A DNA stretch of 64,000 nucleotides from Demequina sediminis (lineage in GTDB: Bacteria > Actinomycetota > Actinomycetes > Actinomycetales > Demequinaceae), in contig NZ_AP027736.1 of assembly GCF_030296675.1 (NCBI RefSeq), forward strand, positions 744,001 to 808,000. The letters are read 5' to 3'. The translations under genes and the position numbers were made by a program. The notes below the pieces were generated by a model that did not search any database, was not told where the DNA came from, and worked only from the letters and a program-made list of their open reading frames with translations. Position 1 is the stretch's first letter. Each line of letters begins with the position of its first letter. Positions 8,981 to 18,403 of this stretch are shown in pieces.

Positions 8981-9889
8981 GTGGCTGAGCAGGCGACCGA
9001 TCGCCTGGTGCGCATGCTGGGCATCCTCACGTACGTCGAGCGGCATGGCGACACCCCATTCACCGAGCTCGCGGAGCACTTCGGCGTCACCGTGGACCAG
9101 GTGCGTGCCGACATCGACGCGCTGTGGCTCGCCTCGGAGCCGGGCGACTCGTGGTACCCGATCGACTTCTCCGCCGACGCGTTCGATGCCGACGTCGCCG
9201 CGCTCGTGCGCAACGACGGCGTCTCGCAGGTGAGGCTGTCCCCGCGCGAGGCGGTGGCCCTGGTCGGCGCGCTGTCGACGATGGGCGCGGCCGGGGCGCT
9301 TCCCGAGGCGGGCACGCAGGTGCTCGCGAAGCTGCGTGAGGCCCTTGCGGAGCCCGTGATCGTGCTGGGGGACGATGCCGTGGACGGCAGGGTGCGCGAC
9401 GCCCTCGTGGACGCGATCGCCCGCTATCGGCAGGCCGAGGTCGCGTACGTCGACGCGCTCGACCGGCGCACCTCGCGGACGGTCGACCCGCATCGGCTGG
9501 TCCTCATCGATGGCCACGCGTACCTCGAGTGCTACTGCCGACGCGCGGAGGACTACCGCGTGCTGCGCCTCGACCGCATCGAGGACGTCACGGTGCTCGA
9601 CGGCGCGGTCGAGCACCCGCCGACCGACTCCGCCGGCTTCACCCTCACGCCCGCCTTCACCGCGACCGTGCGCATCGCCCGCGCGGGTCGCTGGGCGCTC
9701 GAGGACATGCCGGGCGTGCGGATCGAGGACGCCGAGGACGACGTGATCGCCACGTTCGACGTCGCCGACGACGCATGGGTGGCCGGTCGCCTGCTCACTG
9801 TCGCCCCTCACCTGCGCTCCGTGTCGCCCCGCAGGCTCGTCGACGCGCTGCACCGGCAGGCTACGGCCGTGCTCGACGTGCAGCGGTAG
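8981..9889 (+). CDS. pafC: WYL-domain regulator PafC
   Basis: Partner of PafB, with the same architecture in 302 residues: an N-terminal helix-turn-helix (LVRMLGILTYVERHGDTPF, TELAEHFGVT) and a central WYL domain (about residues 145-225). GGAGG lies just upstream of the GTG at 8981. The order pafB-pafC-tatA-tatC-helY is a conserved actinobacterial block. Its TAG stop is part of TAGACT, a hexamer resembling those used as promoters elsewhere here, but tatA has its own Shine-Dalgarno sequence. Confidence 0.9.
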   Translation: MAEQATDRLVRMLGILTYVERHGDTPFTELAEHFGVTVDQVRADIDALWLASEPGDSWYPIDFSADAFDADVAALVRNDGVSQVRLSPREAVALVGALSTMGAAGALPEAGTQVLAKLREALAEPVIVLGDDAVDGRVRDALVDAIARYRQAEVAYVDALDRRTSRTVDPHRLVLIDGHAYLECYCRRAEDYRVLRLDRIEDVTVLDGAVEHPPTDSAGFTLTPAFTATVRIARAGRWALEDMPGVRIEDAEDDVIATFDVADDAWVAGRLLTVAPHLRSVSPRRLVDALHRQATAVLDVQR

Positions 9890-9924
9890 ACTGACCGTCA
9901 GCCATTCAGAAGGAGCCACACCGC

Positions 9925-10203
9925 ATGGGACCTCGCGAGATCCTCATCATCCTCGTCATCGTGCTGCTGCTGTTCGGCGCCCCGAAGCTCCCGCAGCTCG
10001 CGCGCTCGCTGGGCCAGTCGCTGCGCATCCTCAAGGACGAGACGTCGTCGCTCACGAGCGACTCGAAGGACGGCGCCTCGACGTCCGGCGCGGCCCCCGC
10101 GATGCCTCCGGCCCCGGGCGCCGCCGCGACTCCCGTGGCGCCGTCGACGCCAGACACCACCGCGACGTCGTCCTCGGACGAGCCGCGTGACGGCGAGAAG
10201 TAG
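9925..10203 (+). CDS. tatA: Sec-independent translocase subunit TatA
   Basis: Pore-forming subunit of the twin-arginine system, which exports folded proteins. The 92-residue protein has one N-terminal membrane segment (GPREILIILVIVLLLFGAPK), the amphipathic helix LPQLARSLGQSLRILKDE, and a long Pro/Ala/Thr-rich tail that is probably disordered. AGAAGGAG precedes the ATG. The end overlaps the probable tatC start by 17 bases. Confidence 0.95.
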   Translation: MGPREILIILVIVLLLFGAPKLPQLARSLGQSLRILKDETSSLTSDSKDGASTSGAAPAMPPAPGAAATPVAPSTPDTTATSSSDEPRDGEK

Positions 10204-10975
10204 CGCCCGCCGGGACAATCCCGATGCTCGGATGTCCCTCGCCGAGCACCTGAGGGAGTTCCGCAAGCGCCTCATCCTTGCGGCCGCCGGCATCGCCGTC
10301 GGCATGGTCGTGGGCTGGTACCTCTACACGCCCGTGTTCGAGGCGCTGCAGCGCCCGATCCTCGAGGCCGCCGAGCGAGACGGCGCGAACATCGAGGTTA
10401 ACTTCGCCGGCATCGCGACCGCGCTCGACATGCAGCTCAAGATGTCGCTCGTGCTCGGGATCGTCGTGAGCGCCCCGTGGTGGCTCTATCAGCTCTGGGC
10501 CTTCGTCGCTCCCGGTCTTCACCAACGCGAGCGGCGCTACACGTTCGCCTTCCTCGGGGCCGCGATTCCGCTGTTCTTCGGGGGCGTCGCGTTCGGTGCG
10601 TGGGTCTTCCCGCGCGCGACCAGCGTGCTCACCGGCTTCACCCCCGAGGGCGCGGCGAACTACCTCGATGCGCAGATGTTCATGACGTTCGCGATGAGGC
10701 TGGTGCTCGCGTTCGGACTCGCCTTCGTCTTCCCCGTGGTCATGGTCGCGCTCACGTGGGTGGGCCTGGTGCCCGCGCGCACGTGGGCGCGCGGATGGCG
10801 GTGGGCGATCATGCTCATCTTCATCGCTGCCGCGATTCTCACCCCGACGCCCGATGCCGTGACGATGCTCTTCATGGCCGGTCCGATGGTGGCGTTGTAC
10901 TTCGTGGCGGTGGGCATCTCGCGGCTCCGCGAGCGCGCGGTGGCACGGCGGCCGCGCACGGACGTGACCGCGTGA
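10187..10975 (+). CDS. tatC: Sec-independent translocase subunit TatC
   Basis: Twin-arginine signal receptor of the Tat system, a polytopic membrane protein of 262 residues. The hallmark N-terminal cytosolic segment MSLAEHLREFRKRLILAA is followed by about six hydrophobic segments, including LVLGIVVSAPWWLYQLWAFV and the PTPDAVTMLFMAGPM region. GTG 10187, which overlaps tatA, keeps the RRDNPDARMSLAEH leader seen in actinobacterial homologues; ATG 10232 is a shorter alternative. The stop overlaps the next gene by GTGA. Confidence 0.95.
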   Translation: MTARSSARRDNPDARMSLAEHLREFRKRLILAAAGIAVGMVVGWYLYTPVFEALQRPILEAAERDGANIEVNFAGIATALDMQLKMSLVLGIVVSAPWWLYQLWAFVAPGLHQRERRYTFAFLGAAIPLFFGGVAFGAWVFPRATSVLTGFTPEGAANYLDAQMFMTFAMRLVLAFGLAFVFPVVMVALTWVGLVPARTWARGWRWAIMLIFIAAAILTPTPDAVTMLFMAGPMVALYFVAVGISRLRERAVARRPRTDVTA

Positions 10976-11910
10976 GGACCCTCGGGATCATCACGAACCC
11001 CACCTCGGGGTCGGGGCGCGGCGCGAAGTGGGGAACCGAGGCGAAGGCGGCGCTTGCCGCGGGTGGGCATCGGCTCATCGACCTGTCCCGCGGCTCATGG
11101 GCCGCGTCCTACGAGGCGGCCATGCGGCATCGGCGCGAACTCGACGCCCTCGTCGTCGTCGGCGGAGACGGCATGGCCCATCTGGGGCTGCAGGTGTGTG
11201 CCGAGCGGAAGCTTCCCCTGGGAATCGTCGCGGCCGGCTCGGGTGACGACATCGCCTCGGCGGTCGGTCTCCCGCGTCACGACATCGCGGCCGCGGTTGC
11301 ACGCATCGAGGACGGTCTGCGCGGCGAGACCGTGAGCATCGACGTGGGCAAGGTCGTGGGCGACGCGATCGAGGAGCCGGCGCGGCCCAGGTTCTTCGGC
11401 GCGGTGTTGTCGGCGGGAATCGATGCCGCCGTCGCGTCGTATGCGCGCAGCATTACGCATCCTCGGGGCCCGCTGAAGTACACGGTCGCGACGATGCGCG
11501 AGATCCCGCGCTTCTCGCCGTACGGCGTGCGGCTCCGGGTCGACGGCAAGGAGTGGACGCAGCGCTGCACGCTCGTCGCGGTCGCCAACGCGCGCGTGTT
11601 TGGCGGCGGGCTCATCGTGTCGCCAGGCTCGTCGGTGAACGACGGCACGCTCGAACTCGTGCTCGCCGAGCCCATGTCGCGCCTCGACATCCTGCGCCTG
11701 TTCCCGAAGCTGCGCGACGGCAGCCACGTGAGCGACCCGCGCGTGCGGTTCGTCGAGGCACAGACGGTCGAGATCGCGCCGGACCCCTCCGGCGCGGCAC
11801 TGCCGCCTGCGTTCGCGGACGGCGAGCTCGTGGGGGCCACGCCGCTCAAGGTCACCGTCGCGCCCCGCGCGCTCACGGTGCTGGGCGGACGGGCGGACCT
11901 GGGCCAGTAG
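10972..11910 (+). CDS. Diacylglycerol kinase-family lipid kinase
   Basis: Member of the DagK/YegS superfamily, which phosphorylates diacylglycerol or related lipids at the membrane. In 312 residues it shows the nucleotide-binding NPTSGSGRG near the start, the VVGGDGM loop, AAGSGDDIASAVG in place of the more common GTGNDFA, and a C-terminal FADGELVG segment. The GTGA overlap with tatC fixes the start at 10972. The substrate cannot be deduced. Its stop codon is part of the promoter hexamer of helY. Confidence 0.87.
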   Translation: MRTLGIITNPTSGSGRGAKWGTEAKAALAAGGHRLIDLSRGSWAASYEAAMRHRRELDALVVVGGDGMAHLGLQVCAERKLPLGIVAAGSGDDIASAVGLPRHDIAAAVARIEDGLRGETVSIDVGKVVGDAIEEPARPRFFGAVLSAGIDAAVASYARSITHPRGPLKYTVATMREIPRFSPYGVRLRVDGKEWTQRCTLVAVANARVFGGGLIVSPGSSVNDGTLELVLAEPMSRLDILRLFPKLRDGSHVSDPRVRFVEAQTVEIAPDPSGAALPPAFADGELVGATPLKVTVAPRALTVLGGRADLGQ

Positions 11911-11913
11911 CCT
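11908..11913 (+). promoter_or_regulatory. -10 hexamer for leaderless helY
   Basis: TAGCCT lies 6 bases before the helY ATG at 11920 and contains the TAG stop of the lipid kinase gene. No Shine-Dalgarno sequence is present. Confidence 0.55.
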
Positions 11914-11919
11914 GGCGGT

Positions 11920-14688
11920 ATGACCTCTCCCGCCGAGCGCTACGCCGCGGACCGGGCGCGCAGGCGCCACGCCGACCTCGCCGAGTTCGAAGGCGAGCTG
12001 TCGTTCCCGCTCGACCCCTTCCAGCGCGCGGCGTGCGAGGCGGTGGCCGAGGGCCACAGCGTGCTGGTCGCCGCTCCGACGGGAGCGGGAAAGACGCTCG
12101 TGGGCGAGTACGCCGTGCGCCACGCGTTCCGTCAGGGCGAGAAGTCCTTCTACACGACCCCGATCAAGGCGCTGTCGAACCAGAAGTTCCACGACCTGAC
12201 GCGCGCCTACGGACCGGGCAAGGTGGGCCTGCTCACGGGCGACACGACGATCAACCCCGACGCGGACATCGTCGTGATGACCACCGAGGTCCTGCGCAAC
12301 ATGATCTACGCGGGATCCTCGACGCTCGACCGGCTGGGGGTGGTCATCCTCGACGAGGTCCACTACCTCGCGGACCGGTTCCGCGGATCCGTGTGGGAAG
12401 AGGTCATCATTCACCTCGCCGAGCGCACGAGCATCGTCGCGCTGTCCGCCACGGTCTCGAATGCCGAGGAGTTCGGGGCGTGGCTGAGCGAGGTACGCGG
12501 CGACACGCGCGTCGTGGTCTCCGAGCATCGTCCCGTGCCGCTGTGGCCGCACGTGCTCCTGCGCGAGGGCATCTTCGACCTCTACGCGCCGGGCGTCGAT
12601 CCGCAGGCGCCCGGCCTCACCCCTGCGCTCAACCCCGAGCTCGAGGCGATCACCAAGAGGTCGCGATACGAGGACTCGAGGGCGGGCGCCCGCGTGGGCG
12701 GACGCCCGACGCGCGGCGGCAGGCGCCCCGCGGGTCGGCGCGCGCCGCCGCGCTTCGCGGTCATCGACGTGCTCGACCAGCAGGGCCTGCTCCCCGCGAT
12801 CGTCTTCGTGTTCTCGCGCGCCGGCTGCGAGGACGCGGTCGACCAGGTGCGCGCTGCAGGAATGGTGCTGACCACCGAGGCGGAGCGCCACGAGATCTCG
12901 CGAATCGTCGAGGAGCGCTGTTCGGCGCTGCCCGCCGCGGACCTCGGCGCGCTCGGCTACGCGCGCTGGCGCGACAACCTCGAGGCGGGCATCGCGGCGC
13001 ATCACGCCGGCATGATCCCGCTGTTCAAGGAGGTGGTCGAGGAACTCTTCGTCGCGGGGCTGCTGCGCGTGGTGTTCGCGACGGAGACCCTCGCGCTCGG
13101 GATCAACATGCCCGCGCGGTCGGTGGTGCTCGAGAAGCTCGTGAAGTGGGACGGCCAGGGCCATAAGGACCTCACGGCGGGGGAGTACACGCAGCTCACG
13201 GGCCGTGCCGGTCGCCGCGGCATCGACGTCGAGGGCCATGCGGTGGTGGTCGAGCATCCCGGCTTCGACGCGACCCAGCTGGGTCGCCTCGCGTCGCGGC
13301 GGACCTACCCGCTCATCAGCTCGTTCCAGCCCACCTACAACATGGCGATCAACCTCGTGGCGACGCTGGGCGTCGAGCGTGCGCGCGAGGTGCTCGAGAT
13401 GTCCTTCGCGCAGTACCAGGCGGACCAGTCCGTCGTGGGCAAGGCCCGGCGCGCCAAGGAGCTCGACGCGACGCTCGCGGGCTACGCCGAGGCCGTGGCG
13501 TGTGACCGCGGCGACTTCATCGAGTACGCGGCGCTGCGGGAGCGCCTGAGCAGGCTGCAGAAGAACGCGTCGCGCACGAGCGCGCGCGTGCGCAAGGAGG
13601 CGACAGCGGCGACGCTCGCCGCGCTGCGCCGAGGGGACGTGATCCGGGTGGGTGGCGGCCGCCGCTCGGGCCTCGCGGTCGTGGTCGAGGCGGACGACAA
13701 CCCCGTGGCTCCCCGGCCCACCGTGGTGACCGAGCACGCCCGCGTGCACCGCCTCGCGGTGTCGGAGCTCCATCACGGGATTGAGACCGTGGGCACGGTG
13801 CGCATGCCGCGCCGTTTCGACCCGCGCAACGCGCGCAGCCGCCGCGAACTCGCGCAGGTCGTCGAGGAGTCGCGAGGGGACTTCGCCCTGCGCAGGGCGA
13901 AGGCGCGTGCCGCGGCCGCCGAGGAGGCCGGTGACGCCTCGGGCGGCAACGCCGCGCAGGAGCTTGAGGTGCGCCGTCTCCTGCGCGAACACCCCTGTCA
14001 CCAGTGCCCCGATCGAGAGACCCACGCCCGCTGGGCCGAGCGCTATCACCGCACGCTGCGCGACAAGGACCGCGTCGTGGGGGAGATTCAGCGCGCGACG
14101 GGCTCGATCGCGAAGGTGTTCGACAAGCGCCTGCAGATCCTCGACGCGCTCGGCTACGTCGACACGGTCGACGGCGTTCCCGAACTGACCCGCGCCGGGG
14201 AGATGATGCGCAGGCTCTACGCCGAGAACGACATCGTCATCGCGGAGGCGCTGCGCACGGGCGCGTGGGAGGGACTGCACGCCCCCGCGCTGGCTGCGGC
14301 CGTCTCATCGCTGCTGTACCAGGGGCGACGGGAGGACGAGACGCGTCCCCCGAACATCCCAGGAGGCCCCAGGGGCGTCCTGGGCACGGCGCTGCGTGAC
14401 ACCGTGCGCCTGTGGTCGACGGTCGACGACCTGCAGAAGGAGCGCGGCCTTCCCGACCTTCCGCCGCCCCACTGGGGGATCGTGGGCCCCATCCACGGGT
14501 GGACGCAGGGCAAGGGCCTCGATGCCGTGCTCAAGGGATCGGACCTCGCGGCGGGTGACATGGTGCGCTGGTGCAAGCAGGTGATCGACGCCCTCGACCA
14601 GATCGCGGAGGTCGCGCCGAGCGCCTCGGTGCGCGGCGCGGCGCTCACCGCGATCAAGGCGATCCGCAGGGGAGTCGTCGCGTACTGA
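11920..14688 (+). CDS. helY: Ski2/Mtr4-like DEAD-box RNA helicase HelY
   Basis: ATP-dependent RNA helicase of the Ski2/Mtr4 superfamily, thought to act in RNA turnover in actinobacteria. The 922 residues carry all core motifs: APTGAGKTLVGEYA (motif I, near residue 50), TPIKALSNQKF, TTEVLRNM, DEVHYLAD (motif II), ALSATVS (motif III), HHAGMIPLFKE, ATETLALGINMPA (motif V) and TGRAGRRG (motif VI). A basic Arg/Gly-rich insert (about residues 250-285) and a long C-terminal helical region with HPCHQCPDRETHARW follow. The tat-helY neighbourhood is conserved in actinobacteria. Confidence 0.95.
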   Translation: MTSPAERYAADRARRRHADLAEFEGELSFPLDPFQRAACEAVAEGHSVLVAAPTGAGKTLVGEYAVRHAFRQGEKSFYTTPIKALSNQKFHDLTRAYGPGKVGLLTGDTTINPDADIVVMTTEVLRNMIYAGSSTLDRLGVVILDEVHYLADRFRGSVWEEVIIHLAERTSIVALSATVSNAEEFGAWLSEVRGDTRVVVSEHRPVPLWPHVLLREGIFDLYAPGVDPQAPGLTPALNPELEAITKRSRYEDSRAGARVGGRPTRGGRRPAGRRAPPRFAVIDVLDQQGLLPAIVFVFSRAGCEDAVDQVRAAGMVLTTEAERHEISRIVEERCSALPAADLGALGYARWRDNLEAGIAAHHAGMIPLFKEVVEELFVAGLLRVVFATETLALGINMPARSVVLEKLVKWDGQGHKDLTAGEYTQLTGRAGRRGIDVEGHAVVVEHPGFDATQLGRLASRRTYPLISSFQPTYNMAINLVATLGVERAREVLEMSFAQYQADQSVVGKARRAKELDATLAGYAEAVACDRGDFIEYAALRERLSRLQKNASRTSARVRKEATAATLAALRRGDVIRVGGGRRSGLAVVVEADDNPVAPRPTVVTEHARVHRLAVSELHHGIETVGTVRMPRRFDPRNARSRRELAQVVEESRGDFALRRAKARAAAAEEAGDASGGNAAQELEVRRLLREHPCHQCPDRETHARWAERYHRTLRDKDRVVGEIQRATGSIAKVFDKRLQILDALGYVDTVDGVPELTRAGEMMRRLYAENDIVIAEALRTGAWEGLHAPALAAAVSSLLYQGRREDETRPPNIPGGPRGVLGTALRDTVRLWSTVDDLQKERGLPDLPPPHWGIVGPIHGWTQGKGLDAVLKGSDLAAGDMVRWCKQVIDALDQIAEVAPSASVRGAALTAIKAIRRGVVAY

Positions 14689-14727
14689 GAGCGGCCGCGC
14701 CTGTCCGGAGGGGCCGGTCGGCTCGCT

Positions 14728-14733
14728 TACGCT
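14728..14733 (+). promoter_or_regulatory. -10 hexamer for leaderless lnt
   Basis: TACGCT lies 6 bases before the lnt GTG at 14740, with no Shine-Dalgarno sequence. Confidence 0.5.
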
Positions 14734-14739
14734 TGGCTG

Positions 14740-16269
14740 GTGCTGACCGGACTGAGGAACCTGCTGCTGGCCGCCGTCGCGGGTGTGGGTCTCAATCTCG
14801 CGTTTCCCGACACGGGCTGGTGGTACCTCGCCCCGGCCTCCGTCGCGGTGCTGTGGTGGACGCTCGAGCGCGCCACGGCCTGGGGTGGCTTCGCTCTCGG
14901 TTGGGTCTACGGCACGGCCTTCATGCTCCCGCACCTGTGGTGGGCGAACGTCGCGGTGGGGCTGGTGCCATGGATCGCGCTGAGCGCCGCGGAGGGGCTC
15001 GCGTGGGCGCTCGTGGGCGCCGCGTGGGCGCATGTGCGCCGCTCGGGCATGCTCGACACGCACCGCTGGGCGCTCGCTCCGGTGTTTGCGTTGCTGTGGG
15101 TCGCCTCCGAGCAGCTGAGGTCGATGCTTCCGTTCGGCGGCTTCCCGTGGGGACGGTTGGGCTACGCGATGATCGACACGCCCGTCGCGCGGCTCGCGTG
15201 GGCCGGTGGCGTGCCACTCGTGAGCCTCGTCACGGTGCTCGCCGGCGCGCTCGTCGGCCTCGCGTGGGAGGCCGCGCGGACCCGGCGCGCGGTGACCGCA
15301 ACGATCGCGCCCGTGCTCGCGCTGGGACTGCTTGCCGCGGGATACGTTGTTCCGCTCGACGGGCAGGCGCAGGCCGGAACCTTGCGCGTGGCCGCCATTC
15401 AGGGCAACGTCCCCGACCGCGGGCTTGACTCGTTCGACCAGGCCCGTGAGGTCACCCAGAACCATCTTGCGGAGACCGTGCGCATGGCCGAGTCCGCCGA
15501 GTCCGCGCCCGACCTCGTGGTGTGGCCCGAGAACGCGGCCGACATCGATCCGAGGGTCGACGCCGCGACGCAGGAGGCCGTCGACCAGGCGATCGCCGCG
15601 ACCGGCGTGCCGCTGCTGCTCGGGACGGTTGACTACACGCCCCCGGACGGCCGCTACAACACGATGCTCCTGTACGGCACGCAGGGCACGGTGCTCGACA
15701 CCTACTCGAAGCAGCGGCCGGCGCCCTTCGCCGAGTACGTGCCGTTGCGCGACCTCGCTCGTCAGGTCACGCCCGTGGTCGACAACGTGGTGGACATGCT
15801 CGCGGGCAGCCGCGCCGCCGTGGTCGAGGCGCCCATCGCGTCCCTCGATCGTGCCGTGCGCATTGCGACGCCGATCTGCTTCGAGGTGGCCTACGACTCG
15901 ATCGTGCGCGAGGCCGTCGCGTCGGGCGCGGAGCTGCTGATCGTCCCCACCAACAACGCGACCTTCGGACGCACCGCAGAGAGCACGCAGCAGCTCCAGA
16001 TGACGCGGATCCGGGCGATCGAGACGGGCCGCTGGGCCATCCAGATCTCCACGGTGGGCGTGAGCGCGGTGGTCGACCCGAGCGGTCGCGTGATCGACGG
16101 CACCGACCTGTTCACGGCGGATCACATGGTCGAGAAGGTCGGCCTGCGCACCGAGCTCACGCCTGCGGTGCGACTCGGCTGGTTCATCGGCTGGGGTGTC
16201 CTCATTGTTCCGACGGCGATCGCGCTCCTCGCGATCCGCCGCCGCATCGCCGAAAGGTATGACTGGTGA
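14740..16269 (+). CDS. lnt: Apolipoprotein N-acyltransferase
   Basis: Adds the third acyl chain to the N-terminal cysteine of lipoproteins at the outer face of the membrane. The first about 200 residues hold six or seven membrane segments; the C-terminal half is a nitrilase-fold domain with the catalytic Glu in [12 protein letters not shown], the Lys in [17 protein letters not shown], and the Cys in [10 protein letters not shown]. The 509-residue length is typical. The stop overlaps the next gene by GTGA, so it is co-translated with the polyprenol-phosphate mannosyltransferase, an association also known in mycobacteria, where the two can be fused. Confidence 0.94.
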   Translation: MLTGLRNLLLAAVAGVGLNLAFPDTGWWYLAPASVAVLWWTLERATAWGGFALGWVYGTAFMLPHLWWANVAVGLVPWIALSAAEGLAWALVGAAWAHVRRSGMLDTHRWALAPVFALLWVASEQLRSMLPFGGFPWGRLGYAMIDTPVARLAWAGGVPLVSLVTVLAGALVGLAWEAARTRRAVTATIAPVLALGLLAAGYVVPLDGQAQAGTLRVAAIQGNVPDRGLDSFDQAREVTQNHLAETVRMAESAESAPDLVVWPENAADIDPRVDAATQEAVDQAIAATGVPLLLGTVDYTPPDGRYNTMLLYGTQGTVLDTYSKQRPAPFAEYVPLRDLARQVTPVVDNVVDMLAGSRAAVVEAPIASLDRAVRIATPICFEVAYDSIVREAVASGAELLIVPTNNATFGRTAESTQQLQMTRIRAIETGRWAIQISTVGVSAVVDPSGRVIDGTDLFTADHMVEKVGLRTELTPAVRLGWFIGWGVLIVPTAIALLAIRRRIAERYDW

Positions 16270-17006
16270 GCCGCACCCTGGTCATCATCCCCACCTACAA
16301 CGAGCGCGAGTCGCTCCCGCGCCAGCTCGACGCCGTGCTCGCGGCCGCCCCCGAGGTCGACATTCTGGTGGTCGACGACGGCTCTCCCGACGGAACGGGC
16401 GACTGGGCCGAGTCCAGAAGCAGGGACGATGCCCGGGTCCAGGTGCTGCGCCGCACGGCGAAGGACGGGCTGGGCGCCGCGTACCTCGCGGGCTTCGCGT
16501 GGGGCCTCGAGCGGGGCTATGACCTGCTGTGCGAGATGGACGCCGACGGTTCCCACCGTGCGGTGGATCTGCCGCGGCTGCTCGCGCGCGCGGGCGAGGC
16601 CGACCTCGTGATCGGATCGCGGTGGGTCGACGGGGGAGAGGTGGTCAACTGGCCGCGCCATCGCCTGTGGCTGTCCACGGGGGCGAACACGTACGTGCGC
16701 CTCGCGCTGGGCCTGCGCGTCAAGGACGCCACCGCCGGCTTCCGCGTCTACCGCGCGACGATGCTGCGCCGGCTGGACCTGGCCGCGGTCGAGTCCCAGG
16801 GCTATTGCTTCCAGGTGGACATGGCGTGGCGCGTGATCCGTGCGGGTGGATCCGTCGTCGAGGTGCCCATCACTTTCGTGGAGCGCGAGGCGGGCACGTC
16901 GAAGATGAGCGGCGCGATCATTCGCGAGGCGCTGATCAAGGTGACGGCGTGGGGCGCCGCGCATCGCGCCAGGCAGGCGGCGGGGCTGGTACGCGGACGC
17001 CACTGA
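16266..17006 (+). CDS. ppm1: Polyprenol-monophosphomannose synthase
   Basis: GT2-family transferase that makes polyprenol-phosphate mannose from GDP-mannose, the mannose donor for lipoglycans and for mannosylation of secreted proteins. In 246 residues it shows [16 protein letters not shown], the metal-binding [37 protein letters not shown] and [13 protein letters not shown]. It lacks a membrane domain of its own; in mycobacteria the Lnt-like partner fills that role, matching the GTGA overlap with lnt here. Confidence 0.93.
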   Translation: MSRTLVIIPTYNERESLPRQLDAVLAAAPEVDILVVDDGSPDGTGDWAESRSRDDARVQVLRRTAKDGLGAAYLAGFAWGLERGYDLLCEMDADGSHRAVDLPRLLARAGEADLVIGSRWVDGGEVVNWPRHRLWLSTGANTYVRLALGLRVKDATAGFRVYRATMLRRLDLAAVESQGYCFQVDMAWRVIRAGGSVVEVPITFVEREAGTSKMSGAIIREALIKVTAWGAAHRARQAAGLVRGRH

Positions 17007-17019
17007 GGAGCACGAGAAA

Positions 17020-17045
17020 ACGGCCCCACCGTGAGGTGAGGCCGT
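17020..17045 (-). terminator. Hairpin terminator after rbpA
   Basis: A near-perfect stem (outer arms ACGGCC/GGCCGT, inner arms CACC/GGTG, one mismatched pair, GTGA loop) lies between the convergent ppm1 and rbpA genes. On the minus strand the stem is followed by TTTT, so it fits Rho-independent termination of rbpA. It may also slow transcription from ppm1. Confidence 0.7.
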
Positions 17046-17067
17046 CGGCTCGGGGTGTCGGCTGCCG

Positions 17068-17400
17068 CTAGCGGCGGCTCGCGCGAAGCAGCTCGAGACG
17101 CTCCTCCAGGAGCTCCTCGAGCTCCGGGATCGTGCGACGCTCCAGGAGCATGTCCCAGTGCGTGCGCTGCGGCTTGACGTCCTTGGGCTCGGGGCGGTCG
17201 CCGTCCCTGAGGAGCGCGAGGGCGCCGCAGTGGCACTCCCACGACAGCGGAACGTCGGCCTCGACGGAGAAGGGCATCGACATGACGTGTCCGTTAGGGC
17301 AGTCATAGTGCACCTCGACACGCTCGGCGAGCTCGGCGTTGTGGATCGACTCCATCGACTGGGTTCCCAGTCGCATTCCTCGAAGCGCGCGATCGGCCAT
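17068..17400 (-). CDS. rbpA: RNA polymerase-binding protein RbpA
   Basis: Actinobacterial protein that binds the principal sigma factor and RNA polymerase and stabilises the open complex. The 110-residue sequence has the N-terminal tail MADRALRGMRLGTQSMES, a core domain with the Cys pairs YDCPNGHV and WECHCGAL, the basic linker, and the C-terminal sigma-interaction helix TIPELEELLEERLELLRASR. GAAGGAGG precedes the ATG. A sigma-R-type promoter lies about 45-70 bases upstream (see separate entry), matching the disulfide-stress control of rbpA known from Streptomyces coelicolor. Confidence 0.97.
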   Translation of the reverse strand: MADRALRGMRLGTQSMESIHNAELAERVEVHYDCPNGHVMSMPFSVEADVPLSWECHCGALALLRDGDRPEPKDVKPQRTHWDMLLERRTIPELEELLEERLELLRASRR

Positions 17401-17421
17401 GGCGGTCCTCCTTCCGTGCGG

Positions 17422-18363
17422 TCACGTGACCTGCACAAGGACGGAACGATTGCTGACTGCCGGTTGTTCCGCGGCCACCTCGACTGGCACGTCGGCCCTC
17501 CTGCCAGCATCGTCCCTTCGCCCGGCCACGGCGCCCACGCCGACCGCTCCCAACACGAAAGCGCCGCCCACGAGTTGCGTCGTCGAGAGCGACTGGCCGA
17601 GGATCATCCAGCCCAGCGCGCCCGCGGTGAGGGGCGTGAGGAAGCTCAGCAGGCTCACACGCGCCGCGGGCAGGCGCAGGATTCCCGAGAACCAGGCCAG
17701 GTAGGCGAGCGCCGTGCCGGGCAGGGCGAGCCACGCGTAGCCGGCGAGGTTGATGGCGGTGAGGCCGTCGGGAAGGCCCTCCACGGCGAGCAGCGCCACC
17801 GCAAGGACGAGTCCACCCGCGATCAGTTGCCAGCCCGTGAACGCGACGAGTGAGGACGGCCTGCCCCAGCGCTTGGTCAGGAGTACGCCGGCGGCCGTCG
17901 CGGCCGCCGAGCCCAGCCCGGCGACGATTCCCCAGCCGTCGAGGCGAGCTCCGGGGGTGAGGACCAAGAGCGCGACGCCCAGCACGCCCACCCCTGCGGC
18001 GGCGCGGGCCAGGGGAGTGACGCGCTCGTGGAGGATCCTCCCCGCGAGGGCGGTGACGAGCAGGGGGTGCACCGCGGCGAGCGTCGCCGCGACACCGCCG
18101 GGGAGCCGGTAGGCGGCCACGAACATGAGCGCGAAGAATGCGCCGATGTTGAGCGTGCCGAGCACCGCGGACTTCCACCACCACGAGCCGCGGGGGAGGG
18201 TGCGCGTGAGGGCGACGAGCACGAGTCCCGCGGGAAGCGCGCGGAGCGTCGCGGTGAGCAGCGGGCGATCGGCGGGCAGGAACTCGGTGGTGACGAGGTA
18301 CGTGGTGCCCCACACGAGCGGGGCGAGTGCGGTGAGCGCGACCGTGCGCGAGGTGCGGTTCAT
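17422..18363 (-). CDS. EamA/DMT-family exporter
   Basis: Inner-membrane transporter of the drug/metabolite superfamily; the substrate is unknown. About ten hydrophobic segments are spread over 313 residues as two EamA repeats (the first around PLVWGTTYLVTTEFLPADRP and GVAATLAAVHPLLV; the second around LSFLTPLTAGALGWM). The ATG at 18363 is preferred over one further upstream (18444), because the longer version would run through the paired MarR operators. It is divergent from a MarR gene, so substrate-induced derepression is likely. The last about 20 codons carry the rbpA promoter on the same strand. Confidence 0.9.
   Translation of the reverse strand: MNRTSRTVALTALAPLVWGTTYLVTTEFLPADRPLLTATLRALPAGLVLVALTRTLPRGSWWWKSAVLGTLNIGAFFALMFVAAYRLPGGVAATLAAVHPLLVTALAGRILHERVTPLARAAAGVGVLGVALLVLTPGARLDGWGIVAGLGSAAATAAGVLLTKRWGRPSSLVAFTGWQLIAGGLVLAVALLAVEGLPDGLTAINLAGYAWLALPGTALAYLAWFSGILRLPAARVSLLSFLTPLTAGALGWMILGQSLSTTQLVGGAFVLGAVGVGAVAGRRDDAGRRADVPVEVAAEQPAVSNRSVLVQVT
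17445..17470 (-). promoter_or_regulatory. Sigma-R/SigH-type promoter for rbpA
   Basis: On the minus strand GGAAC (17466-17470) is followed by exactly 18 bases and then GTT (17445-17447), matching the GGAAT/C-N18-GTT form of sigma-R and SigH promoters. The expected start point gives a leader of about 40 bases ahead of rbpA. The whole element lies inside the 3' end of the EamA transporter gene. Confidence 0.65.
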
Positions 18364-18378
18364 GGCGGTCCGTTCGAA

Positions 18379-18396
18379 TATCTTGATGTCAAGATA
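18379..18396. promoter_or_regulatory. MarR operator 1
   Basis: TATCTTGATGTCAAGATA is a perfect inverted repeat (8-base arms, 2-base spacer) between the divergent EamA and MarR genes. It matches the TATCTTGAnnTCAAGATA type bound by MarR-family repressors. Confidence 0.75.
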
Positions 18397-18403
18397 GTAA
18401 CGG

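Noticed and set aside
11095-14280. A 1061-codon open frame on the minus strand opposite helY
   Set aside because: Its Arg/His/Asp-rich composition has no family motif and it mirrors the helY codons, a common GC-bias shadow.
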